A DNA stretch of 34,071 nt, taken from positions 1 through 34,071 of the forward strand of contig NZ_PRLH01000058.1 in NCBI RefSeq assembly GCF_003013815.1, read 5' to 3'. This document shows, one piece after another, positions 17,301 through 25,791 of the stretch. A program made the position numbers and the translations under genes. The DNA is from Cyanothece sp. BG0011. GTDB lineage: Bacteria > Cyanobacteriota > Cyanobacteriia > Cyanobacteriales > Microcystaceae. The first letter of the stretch is position 1. Each line of letters begins with the position of its first letter. Below the pieces are notes generated by a model. That model made no database searches, was not told where the DNA came from, and was given only the letters and a program-made list of their open reading frames with translations.

Positions 17301-17864
17301 ATGGTACAAATATCCTCTAAACATTTGACCTTAGCGGAGTTTTTACAACTACCAGAAACGAAACCAGCAAAAGAATATATTGATGGTCAAATTATTGATA
17401 AACCTATGGCACAAGGGAAACACAGTGCCATTCAGGGAGAATTTATAATTACGTTTAATTCTATCATGAAACCGAAACGTATTGCCCGTGCTTTTCCTGA
17501 ATTACGGTGTACTTTTGGCGATCGTTCAATTGTTCCTGATATTGTAGTGTTTACGTGGGATCATATTCTCCGTGATAAAAATGGAGAAATTGCTAACTTA
17601 TTTACTATTGCACCAGATTGGACAATTGAGATTTTATCACCGGATCAAAGTCAAACCAAAGTAACTAAAAATATTTTATATTGTCTCAAGTATGGCACAC
17701 AAATGGGTTGGTTAATTGATCCTCATGAAAAAACTGTATTTATTTATCGTCCTAAACAAGAAACAGCAGTATTTGATCAGCTAGATTTAATCCTTCCTGT
17801 ACCATCTTTTGCTAAAAAAATAAATCTTACTGTTAAAGATATATTTGATTGGTTATTAGAATAA
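17301..17864 (+). CDS. Uma2 family protein (DUF820, PD-(D/E)XK nuclease fold), copy 1
   Basis: A 187-aa member of the Uma2 family, which is greatly expanded in cyanobacteria. It shows LAEFLQLPETKPAKEYIDGQ at the N-terminus, Asp80 in SIVPDIVVF, Glu110 in WTIEILSPDQS and nearby Lys120/Lys123, followed by YGTQMGWLIDPHEKTVFIY. These fit the metal-binding Asp, Glu and Lys of the PD-(D/E)XK nuclease fold. Biological function is not established for the family. It begins 20 bp after the aminotransferase and ends 7 bp before a second Uma2 gene. Confidence 0.9.
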   Translation: MVQISSKHLTLAEFLQLPETKPAKEYIDGQIIDKPMAQGKHSAIQGEFIITFNSIMKPKRIARAFPELRCTFGDRSIVPDIVVFTWDHILRDKNGEIANLFTIAPDWTIEILSPDQSQTKVTKNILYCLKYGTQMGWLIDPHEKTVFIYRPKQETAVFDQLDLILPVPSFAKKINLTVKDIFDWLLE

Positions 17865-17871
17865 AAAAATC

Positions 17872-18513
17872 ATGTTATTAACCTTAAAACAATTACAAAT
17901 ACCTCCTGGCGATCGCTTAATATTAACGGCTTTAAAATGGCAAGATTATGAGCAAATTTTAGAAGAATTGGGAGAACATCGATCCCTTCGTTTATCTTAT
18001 AGTCAGGGGACTTTAGAAATTATGACCCCTTTATTTATCCATGAAAATACTAAGGTTTTAATAGGGGATTTAGTTAAGATTCTTTTAGATGAATTAAACC
18101 TAGATTATGAAGCAGCAGGATCAACAACTTTCAAAAGTCAAACAATGGATCAAGGGGTTGAACCCGATGAGTCTTTTTATATTGATAATTGTACTAAAAT
18201 TCGAGGCAAACAAAGGATTAATTTAGATCACGATCCCCCTCCAGATTTGGCCATTGAAATTGATATAACAAATCGTACTCTATTTAATAATTATGAAGTT
18301 TTAGGAGTACCTGAATTATGGCGATATAATGGAGAAAAATTAGAGATTAACATCTTACGTAATGGTCGATATATTATTATCGATAAAAGTGAAATATTTC
18401 CACGATTTAATCTTATTGAGACAATTCCAGAAACTTTAAAATCAGCACAAATAATAGGCAGTGCAAAAGCTTTAAAGCAGTTTAGACAATGGGTAAAGCA
18501 AACAATAACATAA
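17872..18513 (+). CDS. Uma2 family protein (DUF820), copy 2
   Basis: A 213-aa Uma2 protein, distinct from its neighbour. It has LSYSQGTLEIMTP and HENTKVLIGDLVKILLDEL in the N-terminal half, Asp99 in GVEPDESFYI, Glu129 in PDLAIEIDIT, and YEVLGVPELWRYNG after it. The Asp and Glu match the family's presumed metal ligands; the lysine usually following the Glu is not obvious here (DITNRTLFNN), so activity may be lost or use another residue. It sits 7 bp after copy 1. Low identity between the two argues against recent duplication. Confidence 0.9.
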   Translation: MLLTLKQLQIPPGDRLILTALKWQDYEQILEELGEHRSLRLSYSQGTLEIMTPLFIHENTKVLIGDLVKILLDELNLDYEAAGSTTFKSQTMDQGVEPDESFYIDNCTKIRGKQRINLDHDPPPDLAIEIDITNRTLFNNYEVLGVPELWRYNGEKLEINILRNGRYIIIDKSEIFPRFNLIETIPETLKSAQIIGSAKALKQFRQWVKQTIT

Positions 18514-18581
18514 GTTGTCTTGAGATTTTAGGTGGTAACATAGCTTGAAGTAATATTATTGATTATATCTGAATCTTTAAG

Positions 18582-20390
18582 TTAAACTGGTTTTTTGTTC
18601 AATTTACGTAACCAAAATCCTCCCATGACTGCAATGGTTAATGATACAAAACCAGTAATAGATTGTAGTAGTAAAAAGCCACCAATAGCGAACATACTAC
18701 CAAACATAACTAAAATGGCTGCGACGACTTTTAGCAGATCATTTTTCAAATTCTGTGCCGGTTGTAAACCTGTTTTATATTGTTGACGTTGCCAACCTAT
18801 GCCCCCAGGACGAACTTTTATGTAAAAATTTAAGAGGGTTTCTTCGTCTTCAGGAGGGGTTAAATACATAACCGTTACCCATACCACTGCTGTCAGAACA
18901 GAAATGGCTAATAATCGGAAACCAAAGTCAGGGAAAATGTTATTAATGTCAGGATTAACGGTTGTGATTAATCCAATGAAAAACCCTGTAACCATTGCCG
19001 ATAACTCTGCTGCTGCGTTAATTCGCCACCAAAACCAGCGTAAAATTAAAACCAGTCCGGGTCCGGTTCCAATGGCAATCACTAACCGAAATACCGTACG
19101 AACATCCGTGGCATAAAATGCAGCAATTGACCCTAAAACCGTCACTAAAACCGATGCTAGTCTAACCGCATTCGTTAACTCTTGATCCGACGCTTCAGGA
19201 CGAAGAAAACGACGATATAAATCATTGGTTAAATAGGAAGCCCCCCAATTAATTGAGGTAGAAATGGTACTCATAAAAGCAGCAATTAAAGACGCTACCA
19301 CTAACCCTAAAACCACCGAAGGTAAATAAGTTAACATCAGAGTAGGATAAGCCAGTTCAGCATCTTCTAAATTGGGTAATAAAACCATCGCTGCTAAAGC
19401 CGTAACAATCCACGGCCAAGTTCTCACAATGTAGTTCAGAATATTAAAAAACCAAGTGGCTTTTTCTGCTTCTTTTTTCGCTGCTTCTTCTGTTTCACCT
19501 TTAACTGCTAACAATCTTTGCACAAATTCTCCACCCCCATCGCTGCGACGAAAGGACCACCATTGCACAAATAGATAAGCTGAAAATGTGGTCGCTGTAA
19601 TCCCAGCAGCATCATTCCAAGTAAAACCGAAACCCCCATTATTAGTAATAGGAATAAACGATAAAACATCAAAATCAGTGATTTTTTGAACATTGGGGAT
19701 TAATTGGTGCATTCCGCCAGCATCATTCACCGCAATAATGGCCACTAACGTCGCCCCAAATAATCCTAAGAAAAATTGAAAGAAGTCTGTGACCACCACA
19801 CCCCAAAGTCCTGAAACCCCAGTATAAATGAGGACAAACAAACTTAAAGCAATCACAGTCCACAGTTTAGTGGCTTCTCCAGGAGAGAACCCTAAACTTT
19901 GCCATAAATTTAACGCATCCACCACCTTAACCATAGCCAACATGGCGTAACCAATGCCAATACAATTGATAGGAACCGCGAATAAAAAGGCTTTGATTCC
20001 CCGTAAAACCGCTGCTGTAGGCCCACTGTAACGCAATTCTGTTAATTCAGCGTCGGTGACCATTTCCGACCGCCTCCACAGCCCTGCAAAGACATAAATA
20101 AGAACAATGTGGGCAATGCCAAAACTCCACCATTCCCAGTTTCCTGCAATGCCTCTAGATGCCACCACACCGCAAATATACAATGGGGTATCAATCGAAA
20201 AGGTGGTGGCGGCCATACTGGTCCCAGCTAACCACCAAGGGAGGTTTCTACCGGCCAGGAGGTTATTCACCAGACTTTTCGGTTCATCGTCTTCATCATA
20301 AGTGTCCGTTTCTCGATGAGACAACAATAAGCCTAAGGCCATGGTTCCAAAGAGATAAATTAAGATAATAATCCAATCTATAAGCTGCAT
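18582..20390 (-). CDS. Sodium:solute symporter (SSS family)
   Basis: A 602-aa inner-membrane transporter with about 13 hydrophobic helices. It has the SSS-type start (IILIYLFGTMALGLLLS), the LLAGRNLPWWLAGTSMAATTFS segment, in which the TTFS region corresponds to the sodium-site helix, and VSGLWGVVVTDFFQFFLGL, typical of helix 5-6 in this family. Later helices carry LIAAFMSTISTSINWGASYLTND. An acidic stretch (about residues 28-38) replaces the usual first loop. It couples sodium entry to uptake of a small solute that cannot be identified here. It is convergent with the Uma2 pair and divergent from the GT39-like gene, with 49 bp between start codons. Confidence 0.9.
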   Translation of the reverse strand: MQLIDWIIILIYLFGTMALGLLLSHRETDTYDEDDEPKSLVNNLLAGRNLPWWLAGTSMAATTFSIDTPLYICGVVASRGIAGNWEWWSFGIAHIVLIYVFAGLWRRSEMVTDAELTELRYSGPTAAVLRGIKAFLFAVPINCIGIGYAMLAMVKVVDALNLWQSLGFSPGEATKLWTVIALSLFVLIYTGVSGLWGVVVTDFFQFFLGLFGATLVAIIAVNDAGGMHQLIPNVQKITDFDVLSFIPITNNGGFGFTWNDAAGITATTFSAYLFVQWWSFRRSDGGGEFVQRLLAVKGETEEAAKKEAEKATWFFNILNYIVRTWPWIVTALAAMVLLPNLEDAELAYPTLMLTYLPSVVLGLVVASLIAAFMSTISTSINWGASYLTNDLYRRFLRPEASDQELTNAVRLASVLVTVLGSIAAFYATDVRTVFRLVIAIGTGPGLVLILRWFWWRINAAAELSAMVTGFFIGLITTVNPDINNIFPDFGFRLLAISVLTAVVWVTVMYLTPPEDEETLLNFYIKVRPGGIGWQRQQYKTGLQPAQNLKNDLLKVVAAILVMFGSMFAIGGFLLLQSITGFVSLTIAVMGGFWLRKLNKKPV

Positions 20391-20439
20391 CGTTTAAATT
20401 TAGGTTATTTTATTTAAAGTTTGGTTGTGAGGATTTTCT

Positions 20440-22215
20440 GTGTTAAAGTTTCAATCGTCTTCTAAACAGTGGATAAATCAGTTACCCCAAGTCAATGATT
20501 GGGTTTTGTTAAGTGTATGGGTAATTATTGGTGGTCTTCTCCGCTTTGCAAATTTGGACGCTAAACCCCCTTGGACTGATGAATTTGCCACAATGGTGTT
20601 TAGTTTAGGAAATGATTTTCGCTCAGTTCCTCTGAATCAGGTTATTTCATTGGATACTCTTTTGCAACCGCTTCGTGTTAATGAGGACGCAGGAATTAGT
20701 GATGTTGTTTCTTTATTGTTACAAGAAGATAATCACCCTCCTGTGTATTTTGTTTTAGTTCATTTATGGGTCAAATTATTTGGAAGTGTTGGAGAATATG
20801 TCGATGTGGGAGTTATGCGATCGCTTCCTGCTTTGTTTGGCATTTTATCGATTCCTGGGGTCTATTTTTTGGGAAAAATGGCCTTTCAATCTCGGTTGGT
20901 GGGTCAAATTAGTGCAGCGTTAATGGCGGTTTCTCCCTTTGGTATTTTTTTAGCACAAGAAGCCCGTCATTATACCTTAGCTATTTTATTTGTTATGGCT
21001 TCTTTACTCTGTTTAATTATTGCCCTCAGACATCTTTATGAACAATCGATTATTCCTTTATGGTTGGTATTAAGCTGGATTTTAATTAATAGTTTGGGTC
21101 TTTCGGTTCATTATTTTTTTGTTTTAACATTGATGGCAGAAGCGATCACTTTAGCGATTTTAATTTATGCTAAATTTAAAAACAATTTTTCCCAGTTAAG
21201 TCAACGAAATTTAATCCGTGTTTTAGCCGTTATTTTAGGAACAACTACCACAGGGTTAGTGTGGATATTTTTAGTCATTCCTCAAGGGTACGGTAATAAT
21301 ATGATCACTTGGATTCATCCTTTGAGTCATATTTTATATGCCATTAGTCCCCCTTTCCAATTGTTAGCGGTTTGGGTTCCTATGTTATCATTATTACCGG
21401 TTGAATCTGATTTTATTCCTATTGTTATTCTTTCTGGGTTACTTTTACTGCTATTTTTTATCTGGCTAATTCCTTATAGTATTAGAGGTATAAAAAAAGG
21501 ATTAAAGTTGAATCAATTTCGTCTCTCTTTGTTAACTTTAATGACATTTATAAGTGGGGTTATTGCTTTATTTCTTATCATTACTTATGGGGTTGGCGTA
21601 GACTTAACTCGTGCTGCTCGTTATAGTTTTACTTACTTTCCTGCGGTGATAGTTTTAGTGGGAGCGAGTTTAGGAATTTTATGGCATGAAATCAAACAAG
21701 AAAATGAAAAATTGCAAGCAAAACAAACAATTAATCCCTTAATTTTACTGAGTCAATTATATGATAAATTAAATTGTAACGGTAAATTAGCCTTTTACGC
21801 TGTCTGGTTGATGGGGTTTTTAGGTGCAGTTACTGTTATCATTAATTTAGGATATCAAAAATATTATCGTCCTGAACAATTAATATCAGTGATTAAAGAA
21901 AATTCATCAGAACAGGTTCTTATTGTTACTACTCATAAAAGTTTGGTTCAAGTAGGAGAAATGATGGGGATAGCATTAGAATTAAATAGGAATAATGAAT
22001 TAGACAATCCTGATTTTTTATTGATTAATCAAACAAAAAATAATGATCCGCAATCAACCATTAATCTCGAAGAAACAGTTAAAAACTCACCTAAACCCTT
22101 AGAAGTTTGGGCAGTCAATTTTAATGCAGAAGTTAAATTAAATGATTGTAATGTTGATACAAAAAAATATCCCTATATTGATGGCTATGGATATAAAAGA
22201 TACATTTGTCATTGA
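20440..22215 (+). CDS. GT39/ArnT-like membrane glycosyltransferase
   Basis: A 591-aa protein with about ten to twelve hydrophobic helices. The first loop carries PPWTDEFATM with the Asp47-Glu48 pair expected of GT-C enzymes. Later come EDNHPPVYFVLVHLW (Asp97, His99), typical of the PMT_2/GT39 group, and SPFGIFLAQEARHYTLA. These enzymes transfer a sugar from a polyprenyl-phosphate carrier to an acceptor on the outer face of the membrane. The start is GTG at 20440: GAGG at 20429-20432 lies 7 bp upstream, and no ATG fits as well. The last 150 residues form a soluble tail. It is divergent from the symporter gene. Confidence 0.88.
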   Translation: MLKFQSSSKQWINQLPQVNDWVLLSVWVIIGGLLRFANLDAKPPWTDEFATMVFSLGNDFRSVPLNQVISLDTLLQPLRVNEDAGISDVVSLLLQEDNHPPVYFVLVHLWVKLFGSVGEYVDVGVMRSLPALFGILSIPGVYFLGKMAFQSRLVGQISAALMAVSPFGIFLAQEARHYTLAILFVMASLLCLIIALRHLYEQSIIPLWLVLSWILINSLGLSVHYFFVLTLMAEAITLAILIYAKFKNNFSQLSQRNLIRVLAVILGTTTTGLVWIFLVIPQGYGNNMITWIHPLSHILYAISPPFQLLAVWVPMLSLLPVESDFIPIVILSGLLLLLFFIWLIPYSIRGIKKGLKLNQFRLSLLTLMTFISGVIALFLIITYGVGVDLTRAARYSFTYFPAVIVLVGASLGILWHEIKQENEKLQAKQTINPLILLSQLYDKLNCNGKLAFYAVWLMGFLGAVTVIINLGYQKYYRPEQLISVIKENSSEQVLIVTTHKSLVQVGEMMGIALELNRNNELDNPDFLLINQTKNNDPQSTINLEETVKNSPKPLEVWAVNFNAEVKLNDCNVDTKKYPYIDGYGYKRYICH

Positions 22216-22579
22216 TCAAGCTGTCGGATGGAAGATGATACCTCCCTGGGGGGATTTCAAAGGTGCAAGATATGAGCCTCCCACTAGCAGCGATCGCTAC
22301 TAGCAATAGATAGGAAGAAACACTTATTTTGCAATGTGTTTCTTAAGAGTATAAGGATTACTGGTTGTTTACTTTTCTTAAAACAGTTGATTCTATTTAT
22401 GTCCGACTAATTAAATATCTTGAGAGGTTAAAAACTTAGACATAATTGGACATTAGTTTTAATCAAAAACTTGGACATAATTGGACATTTTTTCAGAAAT
22501 ATTAAAAAAATATAAAGTTAATTAGTTTTACTGAAAACTTGTATTAAAACCAAGAAAACAATTCAAAAAAATTACCATT
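22216..22579. other. Intergenic region with repeat remnants before the PEP-CTERM gene
   Basis: No gene is seen in these 364 bp. They contain a copy of the AAGGTGCAAGATATGAG end (22260-22276), preceded by a G-run like the one in the 10561-10781 element, a HIP1 site near 22290, and the two-copy direct repeat at 22431-22489. The last 90 bp are AT-rich and probably hold the promoter of the PEP-CTERM gene. Confidence 0.6.
22431..22489 (+). repeat. Two-copy direct repeat with GGACAT cores upstream of the PEP-CTERM gene
   Basis: A 24-bp sequence at 22431-22454 recurs at 22466-22489 with one difference (TTAGACAT against TTGGACAT), a 35-bp period. Each copy ends ACATAATTGGACATT, so the GACAT word occurs four times in regular spacing. 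A related TTATGTCC lies at about 22397-22404 in the opposite sense. It could be a set of operator sites 91-149 bp before the PEP-CTERM start codon, or the decayed end of a transposon with repeated transposase sites. Confidence 0.6.
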
Positions 22580-23464
22580 ATGAAAACAATACCTATTAAC
22601 AAAATGACCGCTGGAGTCATCGGACTCTTAACTGCCACCAGTTTAGGAATAGTTCAAGAAGCGCAAGCGGGGACAATAACAGCATCCTCTGATCTTGCCT
22701 TTGAGGATGTCGAGCTTACCTTAAATGGCAATACCATTGTGCCTCTATTTATCAATACAGTACAAGGCTCGTCTGGTGTTAACCTAGATGGAAACAGTAA
22801 TGATGATAATTTTTTTGTACCTAATCGTAGTTGTGGAGAAACACCCATATCCGGTGTAGCTTCTGCAATTGTGCCCAATGGTTCAGCCAATGGAGGAGCT
22901 ACCATTGATTGTTTAAATGGTTCAGTAACAGACGCATCTAATTTTGCGAATCTCTCTATCACTGGTAATCAAGGTGATGCCTCAGCTTTCGGTGAGTACA
23001 CAATTTTTACTAATGATTTCGAAGTTAATGCCGGGGATTTTCTTGACCTAGAAGGTCTGTTCACCGCAACAGTTGCAGCAAGTATCGACGGATGGAGACC
23101 AGACGATCTAAAAAGTGTCAATGCTAATTATACCGCCACCTACAGTGTTTTTCTTGACGACATTGAAGTTTTTACTGCACCAACGCTTTTTGATGGAGTC
23201 AGTCTAACTAATGAAAATCGTTCTATAAACCGAACAAATTTCATTAACGGGGCTCAACTACCAATACCCCTAGATATTGGTACACTTGCAGACTATGAGT
23301 TTCTAAATAGTGGTAGCGCAAGAATTGAGTTCTTTGCTCGTGAACAAGTGAGTGCTAGAATTGAGCGAGAATCTGTTCCCGAACCCTCTGCTTTAATTGG
23401 TTTAAGTGCTATCGGTATCGGTGCATTAGTGTCTCGTAAGAAGAAAAATAATGCCAATAACTAA
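22580..23464 (+). CDS. PEP-CTERM sorted surface protein
   Basis: A 294-aa secreted protein. An N-terminal signal peptide (about residues 1-30, hydrophobic core VIGLLTATSLGIV, cleavage likely after EAQA) is followed by a beta-rich, Asn/Asp/Thr-rich domain of unknown function. The C-terminus is a textbook PEP-CTERM: VPEPSALIGL, a hydrophobic helix, then a basic RKKK tail. In such proteins an exosortase cuts near the PEP motif and the protein is exported with exopolysaccharide. No exosortase gene is in this window. The two cysteine pairs (CGETP and DCLNG) could form a disulfide. It is a single-gene unit with its own terminator. Confidence 0.92.
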   Translation: MKTIPINKMTAGVIGLLTATSLGIVQEAQAGTITASSDLAFEDVELTLNGNTIVPLFINTVQGSSGVNLDGNSNDDNFFVPNRSCGETPISGVASAIVPNGSANGGATIDCLNGSVTDASNFANLSITGNQGDASAFGEYTIFTNDFEVNAGDFLDLEGLFTATVAASIDGWRPDDLKSVNANYTATYSVFLDDIEVFTAPTLFDGVSLTNENRSINRTNFINGAQLPIPLDIGTLADYEFLNSGSARIEFFAREQVSARIERESVPEPSALIGLSAIGIGALVSRKKKNNANN

Positions 23465-23492
23465 GGAATAATCATGATAAATAAAATTTTAT

Positions 23493-23526
23493 CCCACTTT
23501 ATTTCAAAGTGGGTTTTTGTTTTTTT
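23493..23526 (+). terminator. Rho-independent terminator of the PEP-CTERM gene
   Basis: Perfect 8-bp stem CCCACTTT (23493-23500) and AAAGTGGG (23506-23513) with a 5-nt loop, followed by TTTTTGTTTTTTT. It starts 29 bp after the stop codon. Confidence 0.93.
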
Positions 23527-23692
23527 GGTTGTAGCCCAATACTAAAGGGGGTTGGTTGGCTTGTCTCTTGCCTCAAAGAAGTAACTTCTCACAGGTACGG
23601 AAACTGCTATATATTGCTACCTAAACCCCCACTGAACAAGGATATTTAATTCATGGTATTCATTTTCGCTTTCGCTAACCGAACACAATCTT

Positions 23693-24397
23693 CTAAAATG
23701 TCCCATAAGCTTCTAATGCTTTCTGACCAGCATTGACTAAAGACATTACCGCATCAGGATTGTGTTCTAAAAACTTATTCATTTGTTTGTTATTAAAGTG
23801 GGTATGAGAAACGTCAAGCGCAACGTGTTCTTCTAAAAAACTCAATCCTTGTAAAATATCAGACCCTAAAACACGGACAAATTGTTTTAACAGATCAGGA
23901 ACCACAGTAACCGATAATCTTTCAATCTCTAATTCAATGGCTAATTGACCAAAGGGTGCATCACTAGCAATCACATCTTCATGTAGTTTGATGTAATTTT
24001 GCACTCCTGGTGTGATAGGTTGTGCTAATATTTCCTGGGCATCTAACTGAAACGAGTGTTTTTCATTCCATTTTTTAACCAAGTGTTGAGTATCATTGAT
24101 CATCATTTCATGATGTCCCGCTTCATGGGTTGCGTGTACACAAAGTGAAGCACCAAGATCAATAAATCCAATTTGTTTACATCTTTCCCCTGCTCGACGA
24201 ATCCAACTATCAACTGGCTCTGTCATGGAAACACCTAAAGCATTATAGTAGATAAGAAAAAGCTCAATAAAAACTGGATCAGCATCAGGATCAAGAAGTT
24301 CTAAAAGTGCTGGACGCTGAATAAAGGCATCACGAGCTTTGCTAACTTCAAACTCATAAATTTCTTGGGGGGATGTGACTGTAGATAGGGTAGGCAT
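23693..24397 (-). CDS. Heme-oxygenase-like diiron (HDO/TenA-like) redox enzyme
   Basis: A 234-aa all-helical protein with metal-binding patterns of the heme-oxygenase-like diiron superfamily, which includes UndA, BesC and SznF. Candidate ligands are Glu60, His88, Glu92 and His95 (in HATHEAGHHEMM), an Glu cluster 155/157/159 (IELEIERLS), and Asp195 with His198 (EEHVALDVSHTHF). Known members use dioxygen to cleave C-C bonds, hydroxylate amines or decarboxylate fatty or amino acids, so an oxidative step on a small amine or acyl compound is the natural guess. It lies 59 bp downstream of the LuxI/FeeM-like acyltransferase on the same strand, so the two are probably co-transcribed and act in one pathway. 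The substrate is unknown. Confidence 0.82.
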   Translation of the reverse strand: MPTLSTVTSPQEIYEFEVSKARDAFIQRPALLELLDPDADPVFIELFLIYYNALGVSMTEPVDSWIRRAGERCKQIGFIDLGASLCVHATHEAGHHEMMINDTQHLVKKWNEKHSFQLDAQEILAQPITPGVQNYIKLHEDVIASDAPFGQLAIELEIERLSVTVVPDLLKQFVRVLGSDILQGLSFLEEHVALDVSHTHFNNKQMNKFLEHNPDAVMSLVNAGQKALEAYGTF

Positions 24398-24456
24398 ACT
24401 AATTAAACTCCGTTATGTAATGATCAGTTTTTCAAAGGTGGAATTCTATCAAAGGA

Positions 24457-25215
24457 TCAAGCACACTGACTTTGATGATAGAATTGGTTGTAAAAAGTAG
24501 AAAAAGGAAGGGAATCTGATTGGAATCGGGATAAAAATTTCCAACGAATACCCATTAAAGAAAGGTAGGGTGAAAACAAACTGAAAGCATTAATGTTTTC
24601 AGAATCTTTTAAATCTAAGTAATAAATTTTGGGTAATTCTGAAGAATTCCAATAATTATCATTTGGTACTTCTTTTTGTGGCTTCATCACAAATTCATTG
24701 GGGAAAAAACCTAAGCGAAGTCGTTTGGTTAAAATTCGATTTAACGCTTTACGTTGTACAGTTACCCAAAAATCAATCCCTAATATCTGACATATTGTGT
24801 AGGTTCCAAAGAAGAGAATCATTAATATGAATTGTCTAGCTTCGATGGGAAGAGTTTGAGATACTGATAATCCAGATAATTCAGCAACTCTATCATAAGA
24901 CCCAGAAAAATAACTATCCCAATGGTCTGATTTGAAAAAAACTTCACTTTTCAAATGCTTATTAGGCCGCCTTATTTCAATATTGAAATTGCCGATGACT
25001 CTATCTTCAGAAACTACTACAACCGCATAATCGTTACCATCAACTAAATTCTCAGTATTCCAAACTTGACGATAAACATTTTCAGCTAAAATTCTGCCTT
25101 TTTGATAAAAAACATCATTTTTGTCAACTAAATGAACTTCTATGGGAGAAGAAAATATATGATTGACAGTAGAATTGTCTAGGAGAACAACAGGGGACGG
25201 TATCGTAGGTGGCAT
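24457..25215 (-). CDS. LuxI/FeeM-like GNAT-fold N-acyltransferase
   Basis: A 252-aa protein with a GNAT-type core at about residues 25-165. Landmarks resemble acyl-homoserine-lactone and N-acyl amino acid synthases: Arg41 and Trp52 in GRILAENVYRQVW, Asp59 and Asp62 in LVDGNDYAVVV, strand RVIGNFNIEI, Glu112 in RVAELSGLSVS, and helix LILFF-like ILMILFFGTYTIC followed by IDFWVTVQRKALNRIL. LuxI proteins conserve Arg, Trp, two Asp and a Glu in this order. I infer transfer of an acyl chain from acyl-ACP or acyl-CoA onto an amine. The last 80 residues are an extension I do not recognise. First gene of a two-gene operon with the diiron protein. A dyad about 95-130 bp upstream might regulate it. Confidence 0.7.
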   Translation of the reverse strand: MPPTIPSPVVLLDNSTVNHIFSSPIEVHLVDKNDVFYQKGRILAENVYRQVWNTENLVDGNDYAVVVVSEDRVIGNFNIEIRRPNKHLKSEVFFKSDHWDSYFSGSYDRVAELSGLSVSQTLPIEARQFILMILFFGTYTICQILGIDFWVTVQRKALNRILTKRLRLGFFPNEFVMKPQKEVPNDNYWNSSELPKIYYLDLKDSENINAFSLFSPYLSLMGIRWKFLSRFQSDSLPFSTFYNQFYHQSQCA

Positions 25216-25309
25216 GGTTATAGGCTTTATTGAATAAATTGACTGTGTTATTAGGCATGATAAGTAGCAAAAGTTAAAAACCAGTGAAACTTAAGTGTTT
25301 AATTTTTTC

Positions 25310-25344
25310 GATACTTACATTAGTTAATATTGTGACTAAGTATC
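25310..25344. promoter_or_regulatory. Interrupted palindrome upstream of the acyltransferase operon
   Basis: GATACTTA (25310-25317) and TAAGTATC (25337-25344) form a perfect 8-bp dyad with a 19-bp spacer. It lies 95-129 bp upstream of the acyltransferase start codon at 25215. The symmetry suits a dimeric regulator, but the position is far from a likely core promoter and the match may be chance. Confidence 0.3.
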
Positions 25345-25715
25345 TTATTAAAAGTAAATTCGTATAACCACCTAATCTTTCATATTATTGGTGTAAGTAA
25401 TGGACAAAAATAGGTGTAAACATCTAACAATTGTTCAAAAACTGGCTATCTATCAATTAAATTTTTGTAAAGCAAAGATTATCATGAAATTTTCAAACAT
25501 TTGTTATCTCTAACTTTTTTTAGCTTTCATTGCTTGTTTTTTCTGGTTTTTCGGCATTTGAGCAATAACAAAAAATATTAATTTACCTAAGTTCAGCAAA
25601 AGAAAATGTATAAACAACCAAAAACCATCTAAAGACTCTCAAACCCTGATTTTATCGTTTAATAAATCATTAGTATCAACTCTAAACTTACGTTGAGTAA
25701 ATAGCGATCGCCAAT

Positions 25716-25739
25716 AAAAAAAGCCCTACTACGAGGGCT
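25716..25739 (-). terminator. Rho-independent terminator of dxs (minus strand)
   Basis: Read on the minus strand, AGCCCT (25739-25734) pairs with AGGGCT (25727-25722) around a 6-nt loop and runs into seven T residues (complement of A 25716-25722). A second inverted repeat lies nearer the stop codon, TAGGAGGAATT 25750-25760 with AATCCCTCCTA 25765-25775. Confidence 0.85.
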
Positions 25740-25791
25740 ATGCAATGAGTAGGAGGAATTAATCAATCCCTCCTATCCATATCATCTAAGG

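Larger units (their letters stand above)
25216..25791. other. Intergenic region between acyltransferase promoter and dxs terminator
   Basis: No gene is seen in these 576 bp, which are very AT-rich. The left part must hold the promoter of the minus-strand acyltransferase operon and includes the dyad at 25310-25344 and an ACTTAAGT palindrome at 25289-25296. The right 80 bp hold the 3' hairpins of dxs. The middle (about 25350-25700) shows nothing I can name. Confidence 0.6.

Noticed and set aside
18595-20368. Plus-strand frames across the symporter gene
   Set aside because: All fall inside the minus-strand SSS gene, are short and have no protein-like pattern.
22395-22489. Intact CRISPR-associated or Tn7-like transposon end
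   Set aside because: Repeated TGTC-type words are suggestive, but there is no tnsB, tnsC, tniQ or cas gene, no matching second end in the window and no CRISPR array.
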